This document shows, in pieces, positions 22,841 to 33,607 of a stretch of 64,000 bases of DNA. A program made the position numbers and the translations under genes. This DNA is from Garcia nutans (taxonomy: Eukaryota; Streptophyta; Magnoliopsida; Malpighiales; Euphorbiaceae): contig CANTUV010000031.1 in assembly GCA_947685225.1 (NCBI GenBank), positions 64,833,001-64,897,000 of the forward strand. The letters are read 5' to 3'. The notes below the pieces were generated by a model. That model made no database searches. It was not told the DNA's origin and was given only the letters and a program-made list of their open reading frames with translations. The stretch's first letter is position 1; every line of letters begins with the position of its first letter.

Positions 22841-23872
22841 ATATTGGTTTTTATTGGAACTATTTGTATTATCAATTAATTTTATGAGAACTTTATAAAT
22901 ACATTTGGAACATTTAAACACAATCTAAAAAAACACTAATTACATTGATAAAAATAATTCTTTTATTAATCTTCAATAGAATAAAATATTTTACAATTTA
23001 ACTATACAAGTGTTAAGAACACTACTATAAATAATCTATCTTGAAAATAACAATATAGATCTTCAATTATCATTTTCCATTGAATCATGACTTGCATCAT
23101 CATTATTAACCTGCAAATAATATTAAAAAGAATAATATGATACACGTTTTCTCAACCATTGAAGTGTGTTTAGAGCTTGGATCTATTAGAGAGACAAATT
23201 ATAGTTTCTGTGATTGATCTTTATGTACATTTGGATGTTCCTTCAAGCTGTCAATGCCCGTAATTTCTCCCGATAGATGGAGATTCTGATGCATTTAGAT
23301 TATAGTAATGAATGAATCCCATTGCACATTCACAAAAAACAAGAGTTTAATGCCACTAGAAGATTCTTTGTTGTGCTATTATCCCTTTCTAAACAACTAA
23401 CAATTGTAATATAACACCCACTGAACCTACCTTCTTTGTCAATGATATGCAACTAGAGAAATAAAACTTCATTTAAAATGTAACAATAACCTGAGATATT
23501 GTGCAGCAGGTGAGAAAATGTGTTTGCAATATACTGCTTGACAATAACCCGGGCAGTCTAAAACCAAGCAGGATTAATTAGTACACCAAGTTTCATTCTT
23601 GAATGTATCAATAAATTTTCTCACTTCAGATGAAAGAGAGATGAATTGCTCATGCAGATTGTTATCAAGTATGACAATAACAGCATTGAAAATCATGAAC
23701 AGAAAATAACCAACACATAGATGTATATTGCAAAAATAGGATGTGGCTTGGAGACGAGAGTTTTACACATTCTCTTACCAAATACTTTGAATAATTGGTT
23801 TAATTTTGACGCGAAATGATTATTACTTCATATTGAAAGAAATTTCACATGCACCAAACAAAAAAATCACCA
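22841..23872. other. CACTA interior, unassigned
   Basis: AT-rich. A possible exon on the minus strand near 23498-23560 reads RVIVKQYIANTFSHLLHNIS between AG and GT, but I do not recognise it. Otherwise nothing clear. Confidence 0.3.
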
Positions 23873-24467
23873 TTGATTCTCATCTTCTAAACGTGAGAGC
23901 TTCTCCTCGAAACTACAATATAAGAATCAAGTATCATGATATGCAGAAATAAAAGCCCAATGTTTGCAATGGTTAAGTAAGCTTACAAAAACAATAAATG
24001 AAAAAATATCCTGGTTATACAGTCAATCAATGGTAACATTCGGATGTTTAGTAGTTATACTGACACCATCAACTGACTAACAATCATCTAATTGCTCAGT
24101 AAGTGGAATGTAGAAGTTATTTGAGTACATGTAAACATTCCTGATAAATTGCATATATGATTAGTGGATCAACCACATATAGACCTATAGAATTTAATAT
24201 AAAACTCAAGTTGAAACACAATAGGGAAGAAGGTACAGAAGCAGAATGAACATGATGTGAGAAGTGGATTAATCTCGTTGGCATAATTGAAAAGTTGGCT
24301 AGTTATTCCTAAAAAAACTTACAATACCTTTGGACATTCTGTTGCAACTGAGAACACTTCTCTTCCATATCCATCAACTTCTTGATAGTATCATTACTAT
24401 CCTTTTGAGCCTTGATAAGCTCATGCTCTAGCGCTGAGTTCTTCTTTTCCAAAGAATCCAAGGAACT
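23873..24467 (-). pseudogene. Captured myosin (class XI-like) coiled-coil fragment
   Basis: Exon 24467-24328 (AG before, GT after) encodes SLEKKNSALEHELIKAQKDS followed by a run ending EEKCSQLQQNVQ, with heptad-like coiled-coil character. The next exon starts at 23912; the split codon AG|T joins in phase and reads FEEKLSRLEDENQ. This ...QLQ..VQ.LEEKL..LE.EN sequence is typical of the coiled-coil segment after the IQ motifs in plant class XI myosins. Only two exons are seen; there is no motor or tail. A generic coiled-coil gene is the alternative. Confidence 0.62.
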
Positions 24468-25434
24468 CTGTCAAAGCAAGAAAAAAGAGAAAAACAAAAA
24501 GGTTAAGGAAGAGGCAGGATGATTTTCCACAGATCAACCATTATTAAATCAATCAAGAGTGACAAAAATATTAACCAAAACTGTTAAATTCATGAAAAAA
24601 CACCCTAAATGAATCTGGAAGATGTAACAATAGTACCACTAAATTCAATAACCTTTAAATTTACTAGCTTTTAGATCCACATTTAAATAAAAATATTGAT
24701 CCCGGCAACTGTACTCAAGAATGAAGACCTAGAAAGTATAATGATATCTGCATTGTTTACTTCAAGAAACCAACAGAAATTAGTTGGTTATTTGAAGTGT
24801 AATCATATCCATCATCACAACTTCACTTTCTCCAAATGAAAGACCCTTCAGTCTTGATAAATAACTGCAGGCATTTCGATACCATTTTCATTTCAATTGC
24901 TATCAATATTTTAAGAATTGTATAAACCTCCAATTAACACTAGTACGATCTCTATAAACTCGTCATTCAAGTTAATGATATTAGAACATGCAGCTGAATT
25001 TGTTGATAAGAAGTTTATACTCAATAAGGATTCGATTAGCATATGTAGAATTAAACATAGGAGAATGAAGGCGCAAGAAGCATAGCACAGCCAAAAGAAA
25101 ACTGATACACTAAAGCCACATCCTGAATACATGCGCACATGCACACAATACTAAGAAATTCTGTCTGAATCGCCTTTAGTAAAGCAGCTTAACTTATAAA
25201 TTACTGTCCCTTCTTCGAACATTCCTGTATGTTTACCGGCTGAATCATACTTGTAATACTTTCAATGGTCAGTGGAAGCTGAACGAGTAATCGCATTAAG
25301 GCTTCCACTAGGAGCATCAACCAAGAACACAAAATTCTTCAATCAATTAATTAATTAAAAATACAAAGAAAACATCTTTCAAGAAAGACCTCGACTTCTA
25401 TTCTCGGACGAGCTGCATTTACATATAACATTAA
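24468..25434. other. CACTA interior between captured genes
   Basis: No confident coding signal. It probably contains the junction between the two captured loci. Confidence 0.3.
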
Positions 25435-28246
25435 ATTTTTAGGTGTGCCAGGCATTTCAGTATACGAACTCTCACGAAAGGATGAACCTTCTGCCTCCTT
25501 ATACTGCAACCAAGAGGCAAATGGAAGACTGACACGTCAGAGACTAAATGCAGAGCAGCTCTTTCAAATGTCATGACATAACTATAGAATTATGGATATT
25601 TCTTTCATTAAAAATATCAAATCTACAACTTTCACATTTACTTTTATTGGGCAGTTCTGCATTAGAAATTGTGAACGTGCAATACCTGTTTTTGAAGATT
25701 TAGCAGAGTCGGTATTTCTTTTCTTAATTCAAGGTGCTCTGCACAAACAGCTTTGGTTGGCACCCTTGGTTTTAAATTAACCTGTAAACAAAAACACAGT
25801 ACGTGATACCCAATTTGTGCAAGGCCCTTTATATGAAACAATGGAACTGTCTGAAAAATTTATAATTACAGTTTATCCAAGAAACAACTAATAAGCAAAT
25901 TTAAGAGTACCTACTTAGATCAGATAATAATTATATGATAGAAGTGAAGAATGAATTTTACACAATGTGCAAAAACATAGTTAAAGAAGCACATCTGCAT
26001 TCATGAGACTTCTAAAACCCAATGCCTAGAAAATGCTAATTGGGTAAGTTAAAGTCACAAATAATATGCATTTAATCAAGAAGACAATTTGAATTGACCT
26101 TGAAGATAAAGTGAATTTCCAACCAAAAAACTACCCACTAAACAACCTTTATGACATGGGGAATTTCATACAGCTAAAGAGTTCAAGTCATCTTCACTGG
26201 ACATATGCTGAAAAGTCAAAAGAACACTAATAAGGTGCTTATAGAAATAGGAAGATGATGAAAAACAATATTACTGTCTAATTGTCAAAGACATAACATC
26301 ATTCAGTATGAATAATATAACAAGAAAAGGATGCATCAAGAGTTCGTGGAGAATAACCAGACCCCAAGATCTTGTAATGTCTGCTCAACTCGCTTGATTG
26401 TCCGAAGCCCTGTAGAAGAACTTGCAACTTGCACCATTTGCTCAAGAGCATATGTTCTCAAGTATATACGAAGCTGACATTTTTATCAAAAAATCAGACT
26501 AGTTTGCAATATATATAATATTTAGCAAAACTATAAATAAATTAAAAAAATGAATGGTACGTGTAATTGATCTATGTTTCCATCCCTGAAAAAAACAAAA
26601 AAGACAACTGGTTTCTTATTTTGTTGTTCATCAATCGATGATTTTCTTCAAAATTATAATGGGGGAGGATTGGGGTGGAGGAGGGAAGCTGCAAGATAAT
26701 CAATATACCATGCGCAGAGAAGCAAGAGTGGAGGCATTTTCCACCATTAAGGAAGTTGAAGGTGTAACTACTGCAGAGGCTAGTTGAGCATTTGATGAAG
26801 GAGAAACAGTATCATCAATATTGGTAGCTGTCTCAGCAATTTCTGGGCCAGCATTTGATGCTACAGGCAATACAGATTCTTCAACACCCTGAGAAGGCCA
26901 CTATAAAAATGATCCTTCAATTCCTCCACTGTCTGAGATGATGGGAACCTATCAGCTATAATAATGAAGCAGAGATCAAGTCTTTCACACAGGTCAAACA
27001 ATTGATCTGTCTCCTCCTTGGTCCACATCTAACAGAAATAGAGTGATTGAGAATTAGTTCCATAATTTATAACAGGAAATCAGGGCAAGATAATGATTCC
27101 TCTTTATTCTTAACTAGCACACTCAATTGAAATCTTACGATATAGCAGCTACAGAAAGTCATAAAGACGAAACCATGAGTTGATACCTACGGGATCAGTC
27201 AAATATTTCTCATACTCTTCATCAGTGTACTTGACAACATCAACAGACTACAGATTTACAAATAAAATAACATATTCAGTTTGAAAAAAAAATGAAAAGA
27301 AAAAGAAAGCACATATTAATTCTTTTATAGCCTAATACACATGAAGATGGAGGCAAACTTGTGCATACTTTGTTATACTTGGCAAAAGAATAGTCACCAG
27401 TTGGCGGAACACCATTTACAACTCTAACCTGCAAATCAAACAAGATAGAACTTTTTTAAAAGACTCCAACCAACAAATGGACACCTGATTAAGAGACAAC
27501 TTCAGCAGTTACAACCTACCCAGTGGTAAAGATGAAGATTATCCTTTCGAGCAGAATTTGTAAAAGGAAGCCACTGCCATGTGATCTGAATGTAGGTTCT
27601 CAAATTTGTCAGAAACACATTCTAATTCATATATCTTGACAACAGACAAAATTGAGTGACATAATTAACTCACATCAAGACCAATACATAAAGGAACATG
27701 GATGAAGCACGAGTTATCGACAGATCCTAACATTCTGTGAACTCACAATTCATAAATGTAAGTAGAATTCAATTCCATTGAATGACAATGAAGGTGGTCT
27801 CTATTTCTTGCAAAGCTCAACCTTATTTACACTACACCTCTACTTCCTGCACTAGTCTTCTAATTTCCAGAATGCTATAAACTCAGCCAAGATCAAGTGA
27901 CACAAAAAAGAAAGAAAAAATTATATATATATAAATATATAAACTCAACAAATGATATATTAACAGTAACGGACCTTCTCGTCTGATGGTGGTCGTCATT
28001 TCAGTTGAGTGGTATCAATCGACGGCATAAGAGGTGCCAATCCACCAGTGAGAGCATACACCTACAGTTCCACAAACATTACAACAGAAATTCACTTGAT
28101 TGAAGGGGCAAAACATGTAAGGCACACATACCTCGCGGGAAATGCCATCCGGTTTTCTCTGAGAGTCCTTCTTGGGTTGGGATTTTTTTCTCTTGCGTTA
28201 ATGGCAATGGAGTTTTTGGCAAACCTAGAATGTCCTTGGCGTCCAT
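25435..28246 (-). pseudogene. SWC4-like: Captured SWC4/DMAP1-like gene, internally deleted
   Basis: From ATG 28246 (MDAKDILGLPKTPLPLTQEK). Exons are 28246-28132, 28061-27975, 27585-27520, 27428-27369, 27247-27191, 27028-26709, 26473-26363, 25781-25686 and 25503 to about 25435. Readable pieces include VYALTGGLAPLMPSID, WQWLPFTNSARKDNLHLYHW, VNGVPPTGDYSFAKYNK, the SANT-like MWTKEETDQLFDLCERLDLC and LRTIKRVEQTLQDLG. They match SWC4/DMAP1, a subunit of the SWR1 and NuA4 chromatin complexes. Lesions: an extra A in the A7 run at 28183-28189, CGA-to-TGA at 27996-27998, and loss of the middle exons (SANT end to the Ser-rich region), whose remains are fused near 26888. The sequence diverges after MPGTPK. 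Introns are retained, so capture was from DNA, not mRNA. Confidence 0.85.
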
Positions 28247-28729
28247 TGCCACTCCTTAAGCAAATTTAGGGTTTTTGTTTCTAACATTTGTAGGAATTCA
28301 GGTTCGCGAACATGAGGAACTTAATTAGGGTTTATTGAGATTAAGGAATTAGGGTTTTCATTGATAGAAACATGAAAGAGATTGGATTTTTGGAGTAAAA
28401 TTACGGTCCCTTTTCGAGCTCGAAAGTCCTCCGAAGCGAAGTCTGGAAGGTTTTGTGTCACAAGCGGGTGATTCACAATTCACAAGTCACTGATAATATT
28501 CGGAGCTAAGGGCTTTTTGCATTCCTGACAAAAAAAAAGAGCTTTTTGCATAATTGTTAGAAAAAAAAAGTACACAATTTACTAAATTTTTTAAATGTGT
28601 TTAAATTTATTAATTTTTTATTAATTTATAAATTTAGCATATCGTTATAACATAGCCAAAATTTGTTATGGATTTATAATTAATTTATTACATTATATAA
28701 GTTTATTATGAGATTGTCATCTATTTTCT
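28247..28729. other. Probable captured 5' flank of SWC4-like gene
   Basis: Upstream of the SWC4-like ATG, with a GC-richer patch at 28400-28470. It may include the host promoter; no motif is decisive. Confidence 0.35.
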
Positions 28730-29264
28730 TAAAATTTGCGACGAAAATTTGCGTTGACCAGACAACTGTCGCAGATTTACTACCGATTTGCAACCGATTT
28801 GCGACGGCTTCCTCAAAATTCCTTCACTGTGTTTATCCGTCGCAAAACCGTTGCAGATCCGTCGCAAATTTGCGACGAAAAATTTTCGTCTCAGATTTTC
28901 GTCGCAAATGCCGAATATTTTTGTAGTGAAATTTGTGACGGCAATAGACGGTAGCAGATCTCCGTTGCAAATTGCTTTTTTTAGTGTTTTCTACAACCAA
29001 TCTACGACAGAAAAAATTTTCGCAAAAAAATATACGCAGGTCTCTCTCCCGCCAAGTATCCCGCCAACTTTTGCGATGATTATTTGCGACGGAATGATTT
29101 TCGTCGCATATTTACTATGGACTTGCAACCGATTTGCGACCAATTTCTCAAAATTCCTCTAACTTGTCCTTTCGTCATAAATCCGTTGCAGATTCATAGC
29201 AAATTTGCGATGGAAACAAGTCCGTCGCAGATATCCGTCGCAAATGCCGAATATTTTTGTAGTG
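28730..29264. repeat. CACTA right end and subterminal repeats
   Basis: Multiple TTTGCGACGGA / TCCGTCGCAAAT copies, then GCCGAATATTTTTGTAGTG. A near-identical GCCGAATATTTTTGTAGTG also occurs internally at about 28911-28929, which suggests a duplicated end. Confidence 0.85.
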
Positions 29265-30205
29265 AAAGAATGGATGTTTTGGATTTAGGGTTTCGGAAGT
29301 TGTATGAAACTAATATTAAAGTTTAGGGTTTAAATAAATAAAATTAAAGATCATGAAAATAGGATTTTAAGTTAGGTATTTGGAAAGAATAAGCCACTGT
29401 GAATCTTAGAAAAATAGAATTGATTATGGTTTTGAGAAAACATATTATTATTTTATGGTTTTAGAAAAGTGTAATTAGGATTTTAGACTTCAAAAATTAA
29501 TTTAACGAGTATTAAGATATTAGGATTTTGGTTCAAAAAACATATAATTCGAATTCAACAATTTCATGCTACTAGAAAATTAATATCAAAATACTTTAAC
29601 AAAACATTAAAAAAAAGCATGTTATGGCTGCTGTGAATACAAGAATTTATTAGTTAAGCTCAAACCTCCATTGTTGGTTCCACCACAATTTGAATTCTGG
29701 TTAAACAATAACAAAGACAGTGTGTGCTGCCTTTTGATGGATTGTATGTTGTTTGCTACTTCTTGATCCTTCAAGTCCAAGGTTATGAATAAATTGCCAA
29801 AAAGAATTTCAATAGTTTCGATCCCAAAAGTCCTCAAAAATTCAGATCCCTTTTTTAGTATGTTTTAATGTAGTATTTATAGGCAACTAAAATCAAATAC
29901 CTAGTATATTAAGAAAATTAAAAATTATTTTGGAAATAAAATAAAAAACCAAGTAAAATAGGGTTTTGAAAAAAACTGCGCGGGGGCCCGGGCGAGCTGC
30001 GGGCTGTGCACGATTTTGCCGCAAGTCTTGCTTGCAGAAAATTGGCCCATGGCCAATTTTCCACAAGCAAAACTTACGGAGAATTGGCCTGTGGCCAATT
30101 CATCGCAAGTATTCTTGCGGCGAATTGGCCCAAGCCAATTCATCGTCGATTCTGGCATCGCCGATTTTGCTATCTCTGATATATATATTTTTATTTTTTA
30201 TTTGA
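29265..30205 (-). mobile_element. 5' LTR of P2, proximal half (truncated)
   Basis: Resumes the LTR after the CACTA. It includes three perfect hairpins at 30038-30060, 30081-30101 and 30122-30141. The last 190 or so bases expected at the LTR start are missing. Confidence 0.78.
30038..30141. repeat. Array of three GAATTGGCC hairpins
   Basis: AAAATTGGCC/GGCCAATTTT, GAATTGGCC/GGCCAATTC and GAATTGGC/GCCAATTC, with 3-4 base loops and different outer base pairs. The same type occurs at 21250-21380, and one copy at 8437-8456. Confidence 0.8.
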
Positions 30206-30219
30206 AGAAGTAGGTAGTT

Positions 30220-30915
30220 ATGGTGTCTCAGATGCACCAATCTGCAGAGGGTAGTTCAGAGAGTGTAGCTCCTAATGAGAGTAGAGTTGGAGTTGGTGTT
30301 GAGTCTGCTGGTGAGACGTCTGCATCTGTGCCTGTTGGACCAACAGCTAAGGATATTCCATCGGGCTGGGTAAGGCATATGGTTGAGCTATTGAGGCAGG
30401 CTCCAATTCACCACAGTCACAGCCGCAACAGCAGTTGCCGATGCGAAAGTATGGCAAGTTGAGAAAGTTTCGAGCCATAGATTTTGTTAGCACTACAGAC
30501 TCTATTGTAGCAGAGCAGTGGCTGGACAGAGTCCAGAGGGTATTTATTTAGTTGCAGGCTAGTCTAAAGGAGAAGTTTGATTATGCTAGATCACTTCTGC
30601 AAGGGGATGCCTATGAGTGGTGGAAGACAATTTTCCATTGTACAGCTGATCTACCAGTTTTGACCTATGCTGATTTTCTATGGGAATTCGAGAAGAAGTA
30701 TACTCTGAGGGAGTATTAGGATGCAAAGAATATGGAGTTCCTGAGTTTAAGATAGGACACCAGGTCAATAACAGAGTATGAGATTGAGTTCATCTGGCTA
30801 AGCCAGTATGCTGAAGGGATTATATCATATGAGTTTGACAGATGTCGGAGGTTTGAGGAGAGGTTGAGACCCTCTATCATATGTTTAGTGGTAGGTTCAT
30901 GGTACTAGGATTTCT
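30220..30915 (+). pseudogene. B: gag, 5' part
   Basis: ATG at 30220 (MVSQMHQSAEGSSESVAPN), parallel to C's gag start. A frameshift follows near residue 65. Then WLDRVQRVFI*LQASLKEKF, DAYEWWKT and YADFLWEFEKKYTLREY* show the capsid domain with nonsense codons. It is interrupted by C after WY*DF; the target duplication is TTTCT (30911-30915). Confidence 0.8.
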
Positions 30916-31163
30916 TGTAATATCCTCATTTATGCCCTAGAAGTTTTGTATGTTGTTGTTATTGTGGTTGTTTCAATTTGCAAGATAAAGAATTGAGAAA
31001 AGAAAAGTATATGTGTTTTGGGAAGGATTTAGGGTTTAGAGAGAATGGTATATGTTGTGTATATGTTGATATATATAACATATAAATGGGTCAAAGAAGA
31101 GTCAAGGTGTTGGTTAGTGGAAGAAGATATTTTTGTGTTGAGTGTGTAAGTACATATATGGGC

Positions 31164-31172
31164 TTATATAAG
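31164..31172 (+). promoter_or_regulatory. Candidate LTR promoter TATA box (C)
   Basis: TTATATAAG about 250 bp into the LTR. The same sequence is in the 3' LTR. A second candidate, CATATAAAT, lies at about 31079. The transcription start is not determined. Confidence 0.35.
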
Positions 31173-31795
31173 ACAAAAGGTTAGTTATATGTTTGAGGGC
31201 ATTTTGGTAATTGTTTGGATGAAATGCATGGTGGAGATTAAAAGAAGGAAAGAGAGGTTGACTTGTGCATTTTCTTTTCTTTTCTTGAAGAGGTGGCCGG
31301 CTCTCCATCAACAAGGGGGAAAGAGAAGTGTTCTTGATGCTATACTCAATTGAAGAAGGAATTGAGAGATTTGGTGAAAGATTTATGGAATTTCTTCATA
31401 TAAGGTAAGATCTTCTCTTTAATTTCTTCAATTCTTTTGAAGTGGTGTGAGAAAGGAATTAGGTTTTGTTGGTGTGATGATGAGATGAGTTTGTGTTATG
31501 TTTTTAAGTGTTAAAATTGATTGTAAGTTAATAGATGGAATTAGTGTTGGGTTGATTGTGAAGATTGTATGTTTAAATGGATGTTGTTTTTGAAAGATGA
31601 AAAAGGATGGTGATTAATTAGGGTTTTGAGATGGTGTTTGTTTAATTGTGATATTAATGTGTTTTAAAGTGATTATTGTAATGAATATGTGTTTAGAACA
31701 TTGATTATGTTCATTTGAAGCATGTGGTATGATGTATATTGAGTTTGAATGCAATTGGGAAAGTGTTGGCTTTGGTTAGGGTTTTGGTTATGGGT

Positions 31796-32025
31796 GACAC
31801 GGCCAAAAAGCTATGGGAAACACGGCCAAGACATGAAATTTTGAAGGTGTTGGATTGATTTTTGAGAGACACGGCCGTGTCCCCAAGCCGTGTTTGCTAC
31901 TGCCAAAGTTTGGTTGAGAGACACGGCCACAAGCTTGGCCGTGTCCCTTGCCCGTGTTGCTTACTGTCCAATTGGTTTGAGTGACACGGCCACAAGCTTG
32001 GCCGTGTCCCTCAAGTGGCTGCCCG
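31796..32025. repeat. GACACGGCC half-palindrome array in C LTR
   Basis: GACACGGCC words start at 31796, 31868, 31920 and 31983. The best copies form GACACGGCCACAAGCTTGGC, continuing into CGTGTC, as a long near-perfect palindrome. Duplicated in the 3' LTR at 38699-38928. Confidence 0.8.
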
Positions 32026-32460
32026 TGTCCCTCAATTGTGTAGGTTAAGGTTTTACTTCCTTGTTCTTTTTGCATTGCTTTGGTTCTCAAAGGGTAGGTT
32101 GGTCCCTAAACCTAACCCTAAACATTTTAAATACACTTGAATCAATGAATGATATAATCAATTACATGTGTAAGGTTCTAAAGCTATGAATCATATCAAT
32201 TGTTCTTTACCCTAATTGCATTGTTGAGATTGAATAATGTTATGTTATGCATTGTAAATGGTAATGTGTTTCATGAGTAATGAATATTGAAATGTATATC
32301 AAAGATGCAATGATAATTTAAATAAGACATGATATGAGACAATGCCATTGTGGTTGGCTATGATGTGATGCAATTGAAAGAAATAAGGCATGTTTGCCTA
32401 AATGTTGTTGAGAATTGAGAATGGAAATGATAATTGAATAATAAATGAATTGTGTGGCTA

Positions 32461-32742
32461 ATGTGTTATTCCATTTTCAGAGTTGGTTGTTGGTGGCATG
32501 CCTAATAAGTGTAACAATCTCTTGAAGTTAGGTTGGATTGAATCCTTGAAGCCTAATTGAGATGTTACCACCCTTGAAGCTAGGTTGGGTTGGTTCTTGA
32601 AGCCAAGTTGGGTTGAAGCTTAGCATGCTTTGCTCCCCTTGAAGCTTGGTTGAACCTAATCCTTGAAGCCTAGTTGGGTATATGATATTGATAAATGTGA
32701 TGATAGAACCAAAACATTAACTCTGAAAATTGAATGGCATAT
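32461..32742. repeat. CTTGAAGC array bracketed by a 24-bp inverted repeat (C)
   Basis: Left arm 32461-32484 and right arm 32719-32742 pair at 20 of 24 positions. Inside, CTTGAAG recurs with AGGTTGG-type spacers. The equivalent bracket and array occur in the solo LTR and in B. Confidence 0.75.
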
Positions 32743-33005
32743 TAGTGTGTCTTGGGCCCATGCTTGTCTATGGTTAATGTGAGTCATGAATGATGCTTGT
32801 CTTTGCTTAATGTTGATTATGAATGATTAAATGAATACTACTGAGGTATATGATAAGATGTTGAAATATGATATGTCTATTTATGTTGAGTTATGAAATG
32901 TAAAGGCATGTTGTTAGTTTTGCATATATGATGTTACATGTATAATATGGATTGAGAATTGGCATTGCATTGCATCAAAGCAAAACATTAGCATGTTTTA
33001 TCTTA

Positions 33006-33042
33006 CTAAGCCGTTGGCTTAGCGCGATAGTGTTTGATCGCG
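33006..33042 (+). other. Stacked double hairpin in C LTR
   Basis: CTAAGCC-GTT-GGCTTAG (33006-33022), then CGCGAT-8 nt loop-ATCGCG (33023-33042). Also at 39909-39945. Confidence 0.75.
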
Positions 33043-33446
33043 CAGGTAATAGAGTTGGTAGAGTTGAACCCGAGAGTTCATCGAGACCGAGAGAGAGTAG
33101 ACAGTGAAGAGTTGATTTTTTGAGGACTTAAAGATCAGAGCAGACTTGCCAATCATGTATACTTCTTTTATATTTTGTAAAGTAATGTTTATAATGTAAA
33201 TATGTACCTAATTTATAACTTCCGCTGTGTAATATTTAAATGTATATATATATGTATATCTAATATGTTTATATTTTAAGTCAATGACTTAATTTCTATA
33301 ATGTATAATGATTAGGGTATTGTATCAAGTTTTAAAATGTTTTGAATGTTGAAGAAAACCGTAGCATCCCTATGTTTGGTGCACTTATGCTACATTGTTG
33401 TGATTGTAGTGTGTGTGCATTGGATGTGGGGGTGTTACAATTGTTT

Positions 33447-33458
33447 TGGTATCAGAGC
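33447..33458 (+). other. Primer-binding site of C (initiator tRNA-Met)
   Basis: TGGTATCAGAGC, seven bases after the LTR end. Confidence 0.88.
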
Positions 33459-33607
33459 CTAGGTTTGAGATTCTCAACCTAGGTAAAATGTAATAAAAAG
33501 AATATTTTTACTTAAAAAGTGGTTTTAAATAACACATATGTTTGGGATTGGCAACCTCTGATCTTTAATAAGGTGTGTCCTTTTTTGTGTTTGCAGTGTA
33601 GGTGTTG

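Larger units (their letters stand above)
22424..29264. mobile_element. CACTA (En/Spm) transposon with captured host gene pieces
   Basis: 6841 bp bounded by CACTACAAAAA at 22424 and its complement TTTTTGTAGTG ending at 29264. It is flanked by a 3-bp target duplication AAA (22421-22423 and 29265-29267). Joining the flanks gives AATCTAAAGAATGG, found uninterrupted in the sister LTR at about 18471-18485, which proves the borders. Both ends carry many subterminal copies of TCCGTCGCAAAT / ATTTGCGACGGA. No CACTA transposase was recognised. The interior holds intron-containing fragments of two unrelated plant genes on the minus strand, as in Pack-CACTA elements. Confidence 0.9.
17677..30205 (-). mobile_element. 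P2: short PMD-carrying LTR element, split by a CACTA transposon
   Basis: Minus-oriented: 3' LTR 17677-19443, PPT 19444-19458, tandem array, PMD gene, an LTR fragment in opposite orientation, leader and PBS (21384-21604), then 5' LTR 21605-22423 resumed at 29265-30205. No gag or pol is present in the roughly 2.2 kb interior, so it is a non-autonomous deletion derivative related to P1. Its 5' LTR is cut at about 30205, where element B begins without its own 5' LTR. Confidence 0.75.
30916..33439 (+). mobile_element. 5' LTR of C
   Basis: Contains a TATA-like TTATATAAG at 31164-31172, a half-palindrome array 31796-32025, the inverted repeat 32461-32484/32719-32742 bracketing a CTTGAAGC array, and the double hairpin 33006-33042. 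Confidence 0.93.

Noticed and set aside
25435..28246. SWC4-like exons as a functional host gene
   Set aside because: They lie inside a CACTA element and have a frameshift in the first exon, a nonsense codon in the second and missing middle exons.
28009..28269. Plus-strand 86-codon frame
   Set aside because: It is the complement of the first two SWC4-like exons and their intron; no protein similarity of its own.
28708..29326. Overlapping small frames at the CACTA right end
   Set aside because: All arise from subterminal repeats in three phases.
31788..32090. Gly/Arg-rich reverse frame (and its copy at 38691-38993)
   Set aside because: Crosses the half-palindrome array of an LTR; copies are identical because the LTRs are. 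Treated under the array finding, not as a gene.
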